Assembly (NCBI RefSeq): GCF_018333215.1
Contig: NZ_BORO01000006.1
Location: 116,395-180,394 of the forward strand
Direction of reading: 5' to 3'
DNA length: 64,000 nt
DNA from: Oceanobacillus sp. J11TS1
GTDB lineage: Bacteria > Bacillota > Bacilli > Bacillales > Amphibacillaceae
The notes beneath the pieces are model-generated. The model ran no database searches. It was not told where the DNA came from and saw only the letters and a program-made list of their open reading frames with translations. A program made the position numbers and the translations under genes. Within the stretch, counting starts at the first letter, position 1; each line of letters begins with the position of its first letter. This document shows positions 9,878 to 17,424 of the stretch, piece after piece.

Positions 9878-10224
9878 GTAGATCTCGAATAAACAATTTC
9901 TTGTCATAATAAACTCTTGCTAACTTCACCACAATTCTGTAAGAATAAACATTTGCTTTTTCAATCTAAAACTCAACAATTACTCGGATAATAGATGAAT
10001 GAATGGGGGAGAAAAGAGTTCTTTTTCTTCCCTCTATTATGGCAGAACTTTATTCCAACTTCGAAAAAACCATGAAAAAACAGCCGAAAAAGGCCCGAAA
10101 AACGGTCATTTTTGAACCGAGAAAGTGTGAAAATAGGGGTTCCGTAGCAAAACTTTATTATAACTCAAACGGTGGAATGCGGGTTGGAGGGGCGGAAAAA
10201 AGCAGGGGTTTATTATGGTTGTAC
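9878..10224 (+). repeat. Repeat element R, copy 2 (347 bp)
   Basis: Begins GTAGATCTCGAATAAAC only 7 bp after copy 1, so copies 1 and 2 are in tandem. The first 168 bp are identical by eye to 17033-17200; the 179-bp core is close to identical in all copies and ends TGGTTGTAC. Copies 2 and 3 flank the 6.8-kb block of small genes (10.2-17.0 kb) in direct orientation. From 10225 to 10543 I see AT-rich sequence without a supported gene. Confidence 0.75.
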
Positions 10225-10543
10225 ATTAATCCTTGCTCTTATTCGGTTTATCCAATATCGCACTCAATTACAAATCAATATCTTTTCAATATTTTCCTCT
10301 TTATTCTTTACCTCTTATCTCAACCATTTTCTTTCCTCTATTAAGCTCTTTGTTTTTTATTCAAGTATCAGTCATTCTCTCAAATTACTGAGTTAGGGTG
10401 TTGTAACCACTATATGTTGTATACGGGAATTGAAACTGAAACTATCATATAGACAATACCGTATTAGAGGTTATTATTAAATTACAGAGTGATGAAATCT
10501 ACTAGGATAGCAATTAATTATCAACATAAATGAGGGTTATAAA

Positions 10544-10963
10544 ATGACGTATTACTATTATTTAGCATCAGATCAAAAAATGGGATTAGGTACTGGAACA
10601 CTAGATTTAACAGTGGCGGATGATATTATTCCGGGTTTCGATTATCCAGTTCAATTAGAAATAATGAATGGAATTGAAAAAGAATGGGAGTTACGTGAAC
10701 TATTACAGTATATTCGTAACCATACTGCTTCATATAAAGTCTGTACTGTACAAATAGCTAATTTATTAAATTCGAACAAAGTTGAAATGAAGGTACGGGA
10801 AAAATCAAAAATATTGTTACATGAGATTAGTGACCCAAAACAAATATTGCTATCAGAAGGACAATTGTTGACGATTAAGAAAGTACCAGTTTTTATGAAA
10901 TGGAACAAACAGAGGAGTAAAAAGGATGATACATATTCTATCAAGTGCATCAGCTTCAGGTAG
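10544..10963 (+). CDS. Hypothetical protein (MTYYYYLAS family)
   Basis: 139 residues. The N-terminus MTYYYYLASDQ is shared with a group of small Bacillus proteins often found near SUKH and DUF1835 genes. No catalytic motif or membrane segment is seen. The last 38 nt overlap the start of the next gene in another frame, which is long for an operon overlap and may mean the C-terminus has been altered by a frameshift. ATG 10544 follows GAGGG. Function unknown; its neighbours suggest an orphan immunity or stress-related role. Confidence 0.5.
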   Translation: MTYYYYLASDQKMGLGTGTLDLTVADDIIPGFDYPVQLEIMNGIEKEWELRELLQYIRNHTASYKVCTVQIANLLNSNKVEMKVREKSKILLHEISDPKQILLSEGQLLTIKKVPVFMKWNKQRSKKDDTYSIKCISFR

Positions 10964-11771
10964 TTTGCAGTTTGCTTTAAAAAAGATGGGTCTTGATAAG
11001 AAGGAAAGGATAATTTTCTTTAATGATATATTTTCGGTAGGCCCAGTCTGGAAGTTAAGTGAAGAGATTGGCGTAAAATCAAGAGATGAGTGGATGAAAC
11101 AATCCATGAGCGATAAGTTCTTTGAATACAATGGTTACAGGGAACGTTTCGAAATGGTAATGAATCAAATTAACCTTATACCTGATGGCGAGCATGTGAC
11201 TATTTGGGTTTCTGATAACGCTCATGAACAAACAGGAATGCGGTATATTGTACATCTTTTAAAGGAGAAAAACATTGATATTACGGTGATTAATACGACA
11301 GCAGCATATAAAGAGCTTTTTCAGGTAAAAAAGGTAAAATACAAGGTACTTCATACAGGTGAAATACCTTCCGAGAAGTTGCAATTTATTTATGAACAGG
11401 ATTTTGGTCAGTTTTTAACATTAATTACGGACCATGATCGAGAAGAGTTAGAAAGGGAATGGCTTTCTCTTGGTGAAAGTCATGAAACGTTAAGAGTATG
11501 GCGGAATGGGAGGCTTCAAAGTATCACTGAAGATTACTATGATGATTTTATTGTGAAAAAGGCAAAAAGGCTGTTCGGTAAACAAAATGAATTTATAAGT
11601 GTAGCTAGAGTAATTGGAGAAGTGCTAGGGCATCTGGATCAATATTTAGGGGATGCTTTTCTCGAATATCGAATAAGGAAGTTAATTAATTCTGGAGTAT
11701 TTGAACTAGAAGGTGATCTGAGGTCAAGATGTTTTTATAGTTTGAAGCTAAATAGAAATGAAAGCGATTAG
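10926..11771 (+). CDS. DUF1835/DUF3658 family protein
   Basis: 281 residues. The opening MIHILSSASASGSLQFAL and the following IIFFNDIFSVGPVWKL are typical of DUF1835; the C-terminal third (VIGEVLGHLDQYLGDAFLEYRIRKLI) fits the DUF3658 part. The family is common in Bacillus accessory regions, and its biochemical role is not established. ATG 10926 has AGGAG about 9 nt upstream inside the end of the previous gene, so the two are probably translated from one mRNA. Confidence 0.75.
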   Translation: MIHILSSASASGSLQFALKKMGLDKKERIIFFNDIFSVGPVWKLSEEIGVKSRDEWMKQSMSDKFFEYNGYRERFEMVMNQINLIPDGEHVTIWVSDNAHEQTGMRYIVHLLKEKNIDITVINTTAAYKELFQVKKVKYKVLHTGEIPSEKLQFIYEQDFGQFLTLITDHDREELEREWLSLGESHETLRVWRNGRLQSITEDYYDDFIVKKAKRLFGKQNEFISVARVIGEVLGHLDQYLGDAFLEYRIRKLINSGVFELEGDLRSRCFYSLKLNRNESD

Positions 11772-11792
11772 TATTGCTAGGAAGGAATGGAA

Positions 11793-12219
11793 ATGCTGGA
11801 CGTTTCGGAGAATGTTAAGGGGAAACGTTATAAACAATTGATAGACTTATTATCGAAACATTGCAATCGTTTTGCTTTTGTTGAAAATAGACAAATGATG
11901 GAGATTGAAGAAGAACGTCTAGCTTATGTTGATATATTGATAGCAGATTGAAGAACATCTGATTAAAAGGAAAATTCAACGAGAATGGGAAACTACCAGA
12001 CTTGGCGAAGGAACAGCATATGTTTATTGTTTTCAACTCAATAATGCGACAAGAGAATTTTTAAAAGAACGCAGTCATTCCCTTTTTGGCTGGAATGGTT
12101 TGGAACTGCCAGAAGACCTCATGTTTTATCAAGATGATCAATGTATATTGGCTGGGTGTTCACACGAGGGGTACTTTATGGTTGATGAAACAATTTGGAA
12201 CAACTTTTTATTGAAGTAG
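11793..12219 (+). pseudogene. Broken small Bacillus protein (1-nt frameshift)
   Basis: Frame A starts at ATG 11793 (AGGAAGGA 5-7 nt upstream) and runs to a TGA at 11949-11951. Adding one nucleotide of shift continues the protein (EEHLIKRKIQREWETTRLGEGT ... SHSLFGWNGLELPEDLMFY ... GYFMVDETIW) to TAG 12217-12219, giving about 141 residues. I recall intact homologues in the B. cereus group, some of them misannotated as SpoIIIAH. No function can be given. The frameshift may be real decay or an assembly error. Confidence 0.6.
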
Positions 12220-12283
12220 CAAAGGGCATTTGTTGACGATTAAGGGAGTATCCACTTTTAATTAAAAATGGAGGTTGTCATCC

Positions 12284-12637
12284 TTGAACTGTTGTTGTGC
12301 TAGCGGTGATACAAATGATTTAAAAATTGAAGGAGATGTTGGGGCAGATCCAATTTGGTGCAATAGATGTGGATGTAATCTTGACATAGGAGATGTTCCG
12401 ATTTCAGCTAGTTTACAAGAGGAATTATCGTCTTGGGCAGTAAAGCATGGGAACTGGTTAGATTGGGAACGAGATAAATTGCTTCCTAACGGGATCAAGC
12501 TGGAAGATAAATTTAATCGAATTGGGCTCAATTTAACAGAAAAGGTAAAGCAGGAAATAGGAATAAACTACAATATAAAATTCATACCATCTACCAGTGC
12601 GAGATTCTATGCAAAAGTACAAAATGGCTTTTTATAA
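12284..12637 (+). CDS. Small Cys-rich protein
   Basis: About 117 residues starting from TTG 12284, nine nt after GGAGG; this start gives the conserved NCCCASG opening. A Cys cluster at the N-terminus (CCC) plus CNRCGCNL near residues 26-33 suggest a metal-binding (zinc-ribbon-like) fold. The rest (PISASLQEELSSWAV, WLDWERDKLLPNG) is soluble and acidic. Homologues occur in Bacillus, without known function. It ends 22 nt before the next gene. Confidence 0.6.
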   Translation: MNCCCASGDTNDLKIEGDVGADPIWCNRCGCNLDIGDVPISASLQEELSSWAVKHGNWLDWERDKLLPNGIKLEDKFNRIGLNLTEKVKQEIGINYNIKFIPSTSARFYAKVQNGFL

Positions 12638-12659
12638 TATACGAATTGGAGCGGATTGC

Positions 12660-12992
12660 ATGAATAAGCAAATGTATTTTGATTCGGAAAACTATACTGG
12701 AAATCATTTACATGTAGGAAACTGGAAGGAGGAACTCAATCCATTAATTGAGGGAATAGCATGGGTAAGGCAAGATGGCTCCATGGATCTATTCTTTGAC
12801 GATTTTAAATCGGATTGTGAACGGCAAGAGCTGTTTGTTAATAAGGGATATTATTACGATAAGTTTAAGGGTGGTTATATATGCACTGTCAATACGGATG
12901 AGGAAGCATATGTCATGTTCCAAAAATGGGTTGATGAAGTATTATATTTATATCGAAATAAGGATAAAACTTCGTGTGAGGAAACAGAATGA
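12660..12992 (+). CDS. Hypothetical 110-residue protein
   Basis: A soluble, acidic protein with many aromatic residues and no recognised motif. ATG 12660 follows TTGGAG with a spacing of about 8 nt; the frame is open slightly further upstream but overlaps the previous gene. Its stop overlaps the next start by 4 nt (ATGA), which indicates translational coupling. Size and context resemble polymorphic-toxin immunity proteins, but there is no toxin gene in the window. Confidence 0.55.
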   Translation: MNKQMYFDSENYTGNHLHVGNWKEELNPLIEGIAWVRQDGSMDLFFDDFKSDCERQELFVNKGYYYDKFKGGYICTVNTDEEAYVMFQKWVDEVLYLYRNKDKTSCEETE

Positions 12993-13435
12993 AACAAATT
13001 AGGCTGTTGAATTGGTTAATAGAAGTTGATGTAGGTAAAACAAAAGAATTCTATGAAAAAGATTTAGAACTGTGCCATTGTTTATACTGCGAAAATTATA
13101 TGGAGGCGGTTAAGTATGTAGCTCCATCCATCATAGAAGTATTTACTACGTTAGGAATTAATCCTTCCAAACCAAGCCATTTATCTGAGTTTGGAGAACT
13201 GGAAGATGGATTAAGTTTATATATTGGGAGTTATCATTTAGTTGGTAGATTAGTAGAGGGAGAGTTTTGTACAGATTCTGAATGGAATGATACGAACACA
13301 GCAGGAGTTAATAATTTTACATTTGGATTCAAGAAAGAGGTATCGTTAGTTCACGACGAGTTGCAACAACCTATTTTACAATTAGATTTCGAAGCCCGTA
13401 TTCCTTGGGTATTAAGCGAAAAGCCTGATGATTAA
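12989..13435 (+). CDS. Hypothetical 148-residue protein
   Basis: Starts in an ATGA overlap with the previous gene. The sequence (IEVFTTLGINPSKPSHLSEFGE, LYIGSYHLVGR, NNFTFGFKKE) belongs to a family I recall only from Bacillus accessory clusters. It has no membrane segment and no catalytic motif that I can identify. Immunity or adaptor roles are possible on context alone. Confidence 0.55.
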   Translation: MKQIRLLNWLIEVDVGKTKEFYEKDLELCHCLYCENYMEAVKYVAPSIIEVFTTLGINPSKPSHLSEFGELEDGLSLYIGSYHLVGRLVEGEFCTDSEWNDTNTAGVNNFTFGFKKEVSLVHDELQQPILQLDFEARIPWVLSEKPDD

Positions 13436-13481
13436 ATATTATCTATCCTAAACAGATCGCCATAGAAGGAGACAATTAAGG

Positions 13482-14159
13482 GTGAAATTAAAAGAATATA
13501 TACACACTACCTTCCCTGGACTTGTTTTGAAGCCAAGCCTTTATTCTCAATGGGATAAAGGTATCCATTTTGAATTAGCTAAAGGATTATATCAATTGAA
13601 AGAGAATACAGATGAGCTAAATCCTGATTATTTTAATACAGTCTATGATCAAGCCATTACACTTTTTAATAATTTATTCTCTGACGATGACCAAATCTTT
13701 TTGGTAACGAATGTGTATCGGTATAGAGAATATAATACAAGAAGTAGAAGGAAGTTAAAGGTCTATCTTCATTATATTAAAAGTAAAGATGTCCGTGTAC
13801 GGTTAACACAAGAAACACTGCCCTATATGTTTGATGATGAAGAAGAGGTTGAGGCGAAGTGCACATCCCATTTCTCACTACAATGCCACAAACAAGATAT
13901 TCGTTATACAACGCTAATAAAAGCAATTTGTAATCAAGATTTTCCATCAGCAAAACCAAGAATACATAATCCATATAACTTATATGAGCCAGATGTATTT
14001 TTTATAAATGCAACGAGAAATGTTATTTTTTACATCTATGATGATAGAGGGTGTGAAGTTATTGCAAGTGATTTGGAAACGATACGCCCTATATATGAGA
14101 AATATACTGATTTGGTTGATGAATATTGTCGTGAAGAGATAAATGAACGCTTTAAGTAA
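13482..14159 (+). CDS. DUF3885 family protein
   Basis: 225 residues. Diagnostic blocks are the N-terminal LKPSLYSQWDKGIHFELAKG, a central LYHIKS-DVRVRLTQETLPYMF region, IRYTTLIKAICNQDFP and the C-terminal IFYIYDDRGCEVIAS, all matching the DUF3885 pattern. The family is frequent in Firmicute clusters with SUKH proteins, and its function is not known. GTG 13482 follows AAGGAG. It is full length, unlike several of its neighbours. Confidence 0.75.
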   Translation: MKLKEYIHTTFPGLVLKPSLYSQWDKGIHFELAKGLYQLKENTDELNPDYFNTVYDQAITLFNNLFSDDDQIFLVTNVYRYREYNTRSRRKLKVYLHYIKSKDVRVRLTQETLPYMFDDEEEVEAKCTSHFSLQCHKQDIRYTTLIKAICNQDFPSAKPRIHNPYNLYEPDVFFINATRNVIFYIYDDRGCEVIASDLETIRPIYEKYTDLVDEYCREEINERFK

Positions 14160-14195
14160 CATTTGAAATGTTCTGTACGAAGGAGAGAGTGATTA

Positions 14196-14676
14196 TTGTA
14201 TTCATGGAGAGTAACAAAATATGATCCCTTAAAAAGGGATGTTGAAGGCAATTATCTGGATCATGAAGAATGGACTGACTTTTCGGATGTCGGAACAAAG
14301 GTTAGTATAGAGGAATATCTAAAAAAAGAGCAAAATTACATAAACGCTATTCGTTCATTTATGGATGAAATAGGCTTAGATAGAGTTTATTAATGCCTTA
14401 GAACAATGGTCTGACGAGGTTAGAAATCAACAAGCTAAAGAATTCCTATCAAAGATTTGGATTGGAAAGTTGGTAACTATTCAAGAGATTCAAGAACTAG
14501 CCAAGTTAACGTTACGTAATGCGATTTGGTGCAAATTAGGGTTTAAAAAGCAGTTCTTTGTACATTTTGGAGAAGATTATTATATGTATATTGGAGCAAG
14601 TAGAGATTGTAAAAAAGCAATAGACGCTGCTACAAAGTCTGGTTTATTCGTTGAAAAGTTTAATACTCCTTATTAA
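14196..14676 (+). pseudogene. Broken hypothetical protein (1-nt frameshift)
   Basis: TTG 14196 (AAGGAG 8 nt upstream) opens a 65-residue frame that ends at TAA 14391-14393. One nucleotide of shift near 14385 continues it directly: FINALEQWSDEVRNQ ... IQELAKLTLRNAIWCKLGF ... YYMYIGASRDCKKAIDAA, ending at 14676. The joined product is about 159 residues. The second half is a family I have seen in Bacillus but cannot name. Decay or a base-calling error are both possible. Confidence 0.55.
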
Positions 14677-14816
14677 AGGGTTTATTTATAGACGAATTTG
14701 ATGAAAGATACGAAAAAGCAAGGAGAAAACAAAACAGAAAGAAGGAACTCACTTGAAAAAGGAGTATCTGGCAAGTCGATGACGAATATGGTTCTAAGCC
14801 AATTACGAATAATGAT

Positions 14817-15206
14817 GTGAAAAAAGCGGAAGAGGAATTAAAAGTTAAATTACCTGAAGGTTACATAAGTCTTTTGAAAGAGCAGAATGGTGGGTACATC
14901 AACTACGATTCTTTTCCAACAAATTTCCCAACATCGTGGGCAGATGATCATATTAATGTAGATTATATTAGAGGCATTGGTGGAGAAGAGAGTATTCAGG
15001 TAAGTGAATATTTAATTGATGAGTGGGGATTACCGAAGAAGGTAGTTCTTATTTCAGGAGACGGTCATACATGGATTGCTTTTGATTATAGATATACAGA
15101 TGAAAATCCACCCATTATTCTCATTGATCATGATGGAGAAGAAATTATTGAGATAGCTCCAGACTTTGAATCATTTCTAAATGGATTAACTAACCTGGAA
15201 GATTGA
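14817..15206 (+). CDS. SUKH-1 (SMI1/KNR4) domain protein, start probably frameshifted
   Basis: SUKH-1 pattern: EEELKVKLPEGYISLLKEQNGG near the N-terminus, then PLxxI-type segments and HTWIAFDYR plus PIILIDHDGEE. SUKH proteins act as immunity proteins against polymorphic toxins. The native start appears to be TTG 14753 (AAGGA upstream, LKKEY...). Its frame meets a stop after ten codons, and a 2-nt loss near 14775 (TATCTGG for TATATCTGG) would rejoin it as IWQVDDEYGS. As written only GTG 14817 is in frame, and it has no good ribosome binding site. Confidence 0.7.
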   Translation: MKKAEEELKVKLPEGYISLLKEQNGGYINYDSFPTNFPTSWADDHINVDYIRGIGGEESIQVSEYLIDEWGLPKKVVLISGDGHTWIAFDYRYTDENPPIILIDHDGEEIIEIAPDFESFLNGLTNLED

Positions 15207-15242
15207 TTATTCTTTTTATTTAACTGGAGAGGTGAGTGAATC

Positions 15243-15686
15243 TTGAATACGTTAAAGTTGAGATTTGAATTAGATTCATCGAGTTTTATTGAACCAAAAC
15301 TTATTAAAAAGAGAAGCGGAAAGCTATTAGTAGATATACAAGGTAGATTAGAGGTATTTTTAAATGATCATTGTTTCTTCTTAGAACCTTCGCTAGCCCT
15401 GCTTGAGTTTGGAATGGCATTAAAAAACTGGAGGCAGGAAGAAGATTTTTATTACTATACCATTGAACATGACGAAAGAGAAGGTCCTATTTTAGCGTTT
15501 AATAAAATAGAGGAAAACTACTGGACAATATATTCAATTTGGCAATTGTATGAATCTAAGGAGTTGTTAGCTCTGGATAGAATTATTGAAGCAGTAGATT
15601 TATTCCTGCTTGAATTAGATAGAGAATTACTAAAGAATTATGGATTTAATATGGATGAATTCATAACAAGCAAGTGGATATTTTGA
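15243..15686 (+). CDS. Hypothetical 147-residue protein (SUKH-cluster associate)
   Basis: A soluble acidic protein with LDSSSFIEPKLIKKRSGKL near the start and FYYYTIEHDEREGPILAFN in the middle. I recall a Bacillus family of this shape near immunity genes but cannot name it with certainty. TTG 15243 has GGAGAGGTG 8-10 nt upstream. It sits 36 nt after the SUKH gene and 29 nt before a CPCC-type gene, consistent with a single operon. Confidence 0.5.
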   Translation: MNTLKLRFELDSSSFIEPKLIKKRSGKLLVDIQGRLEVFLNDHCFFLEPSLALLEFGMALKNWRQEEDFYYYTIEHDEREGPILAFNKIEENYWTIYSIWQLYESKELLALDRIIEAVDLFLLELDRELLKNYGFNMDEFITSKWIF

Positions 15687-15715
15687 TGTTAATATTGAGG
15701 CAGGAAGTCTGAGAT

Positions 15716-16039
15716 ATGAAATACATTTGCCCTGTTTGTGGTTATAAAGGACTGGACGAACCAGCATATAATAATGAAGAAAAATTAGAGGGCGGCTCTT
15801 ATGAAATATGTATTTGCTGTCAATTTCAATTTGCCGTAGATGATGATGTTGAATTGGAAAATGGAGAATTTTTAACAGTAAAAGATGCACATAATATTTA
15901 CCGAAATATTTGGTTCAGTTTTGGTGCACCTGTTTTTATAATTGAATATTATCCCACTGAATATCAAGAAAATGGGAAAGTGGAGCGGGAGCATTTAGAA
16001 AAGCAATTTAAAAATATAGGTATCAACTTAAATGAGTAA
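15716..16039 (+). CDS. CPCC-family cysteine-rich protein
   Basis: 107 residues. Two Cys knuckles, CPVC at 5-8 and CICC at 32-35, form a zinc-ribbon-like module, followed by VKDAHNIYRNIWFSFGA. This is the pattern of the CPCC family, common among Firmicute immunity clusters. ATG 15716 follows GAGGCAGGAAG. A related but frameshifted copy lies at 24937-25130. Exact function unknown. Confidence 0.65.
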   Translation: MKYICPVCGYKGLDEPAYNNEEKLEGGSYEICICCQFQFAVDDDVELENGEFLTVKDAHNIYRNIWFSFGAPVFIIEYYPTEYQENGKVEREHLEKQFKNIGINLNE

Positions 16040-16125
16040 TTATGATATGATCTTTAAATAAAAAACCTATTAATTTAAAGCCTTAGAATTGCACTTTACA
16101 ACATATTATACGGGAATAGAGGGAG

Positions 16126-16425
16126 ATTCCGATAGAACTATTAGAATTATATTATAAAAGATACATAAAAACTGTACAGCCCTCAGATTACGTGGAGTGG
16201 GCACATCACCACTTGCACTTTGATGTACTTGAAATTAAGAAGTTAGCGAGTATGGATAAGCGGGAGAAATTAAATATATTTGAAGTAGAAAAGATGTTTG
16301 ACGATGCAATGAAAATCATTCAATGGGAAGAACCATCGAAAGAACAGTGTGTAGAATATCATATAAAATACCTTCATTCTCAACTATTATTACCTGTAGA
16401 AAATGCCATGTTGTTAGTAAAATAG
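16126..16425 (+). CDS. Small hypothetical protein with unclear start
   Basis: The conserved part (IELLELYYKRYIK, PSDYVEWAHHHL, NIFEVEKMF) begins well before the first conventional start in frame (GTG 16192, no ribosome binding site). The frame opens after a TAG at 16117-16119, and only ATT 16126 or ATA 16132 are available next to AGAGGGAG. Either the gene uses a rare start or its start codon has been lost. The family resembles a SUKH-neighbour protein I recall from Bacillus. Function unknown. Confidence 0.45.
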   Translation: MPIELLELYYKRYIKTVQPSDYVEWAHHHLHFDVLEIKKLASMDKREKLNIFEVEKMFDDAMKIIQWEEPSKEQCVEYHIKYLHSQLLLPVENAMLLVK

Positions 16426-16467
16426 ATTTATGACTGTACAATCGAACATGACTTATTGGAGGGACAG

Positions 16468-16974
16468 ATGAACTGGCAGGAAATCAGTGATGCCATAGAT
16501 GATTTTCAGTATGGAGATAACTATTACGGCTATACCCTGGATAAAATCAATAAAAAGATTGTTGCTCATGCACGTAATCTATGGCATACAAAAATAAGTG
16601 ATATCAAGTTTAAGGAACTGATTGGACAAAAAGTTACTGCCATTGATTCAGAAGTTCACTTCATCATTCAGTTGGAAAAAGGGGCAATTGTTATTGAGTG
16701 CCCTTGGCGAATTCGAAATACAGGTGGAATACTGTTAGGAGAAACAGATATTCAATCTAACCAAAGTGAATGGAAATCGGTTAAAGAACTATTGGTTGGT
16801 AAAAAGGTTGAAGATATTCGGCTATATGAGCAATGTCCCCTTCTGATTATTCAATTTGACAATATCTTTTTGGACGTATTTCATGCCAGTTCCTACTTCG
16901 ATGGATGGACATTAACCGATCATGGAGATTTCTATATATTTCTCGATGCATGGTGGAAGTATTGCATAGGTTAA
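16468..16974 (+). CDS. Hypothetical protein, DUF6188-like
   Basis: 168 residues from ATG 16468, with GGAGGGA 5-7 nt upstream. Two similar halves can be seen (LIGQKVTAIDSEVHFIIQLE and LLVGKKVEDIRLYEQCPLLIIQF), each a beta-rich block, which recalls DUF6188-type immunity proteins; the match is from memory and tentative. It is the last gene before repeat copy 3, at the right border of the small-gene island. Confidence 0.5.
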   Translation: MNWQEISDAIDDFQYGDNYYGYTLDKINKKIVAHARNLWHTKISDIKFKELIGQKVTAIDSEVHFIIQLEKGAIVIECPWRIRNTGGILLGETDIQSNQSEWKSVKELLVGKKVEDIRLYEQCPLLIIQFDNIFLDVFHASSYFDGWTLTDHGDFYIFLDAWWKYCIG

Positions 16975-17032
16975 AGAAAGTATTTTAAGGAGTAAATCTA
17001 TTTCTTATTTCTAAAATTCTTCTTTCTACTAT

Positions 17033-17379
17033 GTAGATCTCGAATAAACAATTTCTTGTCATAATAAACTCTTGCTAACTTCACCACAATTCTGTAAGAA
17101 TAAACATTTGCTTTTTCAATCTAAAACTCAACAATTACTCGGATAATAGATGAATGAATGGGGGAGAAAAGAGTTCTTTTTCTTCCCTCTATTATGGCAG
17201 AACTTTATTCCAACTCCGAAAAAACCATGAAAAAACAGCCGAAAATAGCCCGAAAAGCGACCGATTTTAATCCAAAATTGGATAAAAATGAGGGGTCTGT
17301 AGCAAAACTATATTTTAACGCCAACGGTAGAATGCGGGTTTGAGGGGTGGGAAAAATCAGGTGTATAAAATGGTTGTAC
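17033..17379 (+). repeat. Repeat element R, copy 3 (347 bp)
   Basis: The first 168 bp equal 9878-10045 by eye; the 179-bp core (17201-17379) differs at scattered positions. The core ends TGGTTGTAC, and two bases later (17381) the sequence becomes homologous to the hisS leader of the second copy, in the 3' arm of its terminator. The repeat therefore replaced the upstream regulatory region of hisS copy 1. Confidence 0.75.
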
Positions 17380-17424
17380 ACAAGTGCGGTTTTTTATTAT
17401 TATAAAAAAATGGAGGAAAAGAAA

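Noticed and set aside
9520-10396. Open frames within repeat R copies 1 and 2
   Set aside because: Frames and starts differ between copies, there is no ribosome binding site, and conservation is at the nucleotide level.
9380-17379. CRISPR array from the repeated sequences
   Set aside because: Only three long, unevenly spaced copies and no short regular repeats or cas genes.
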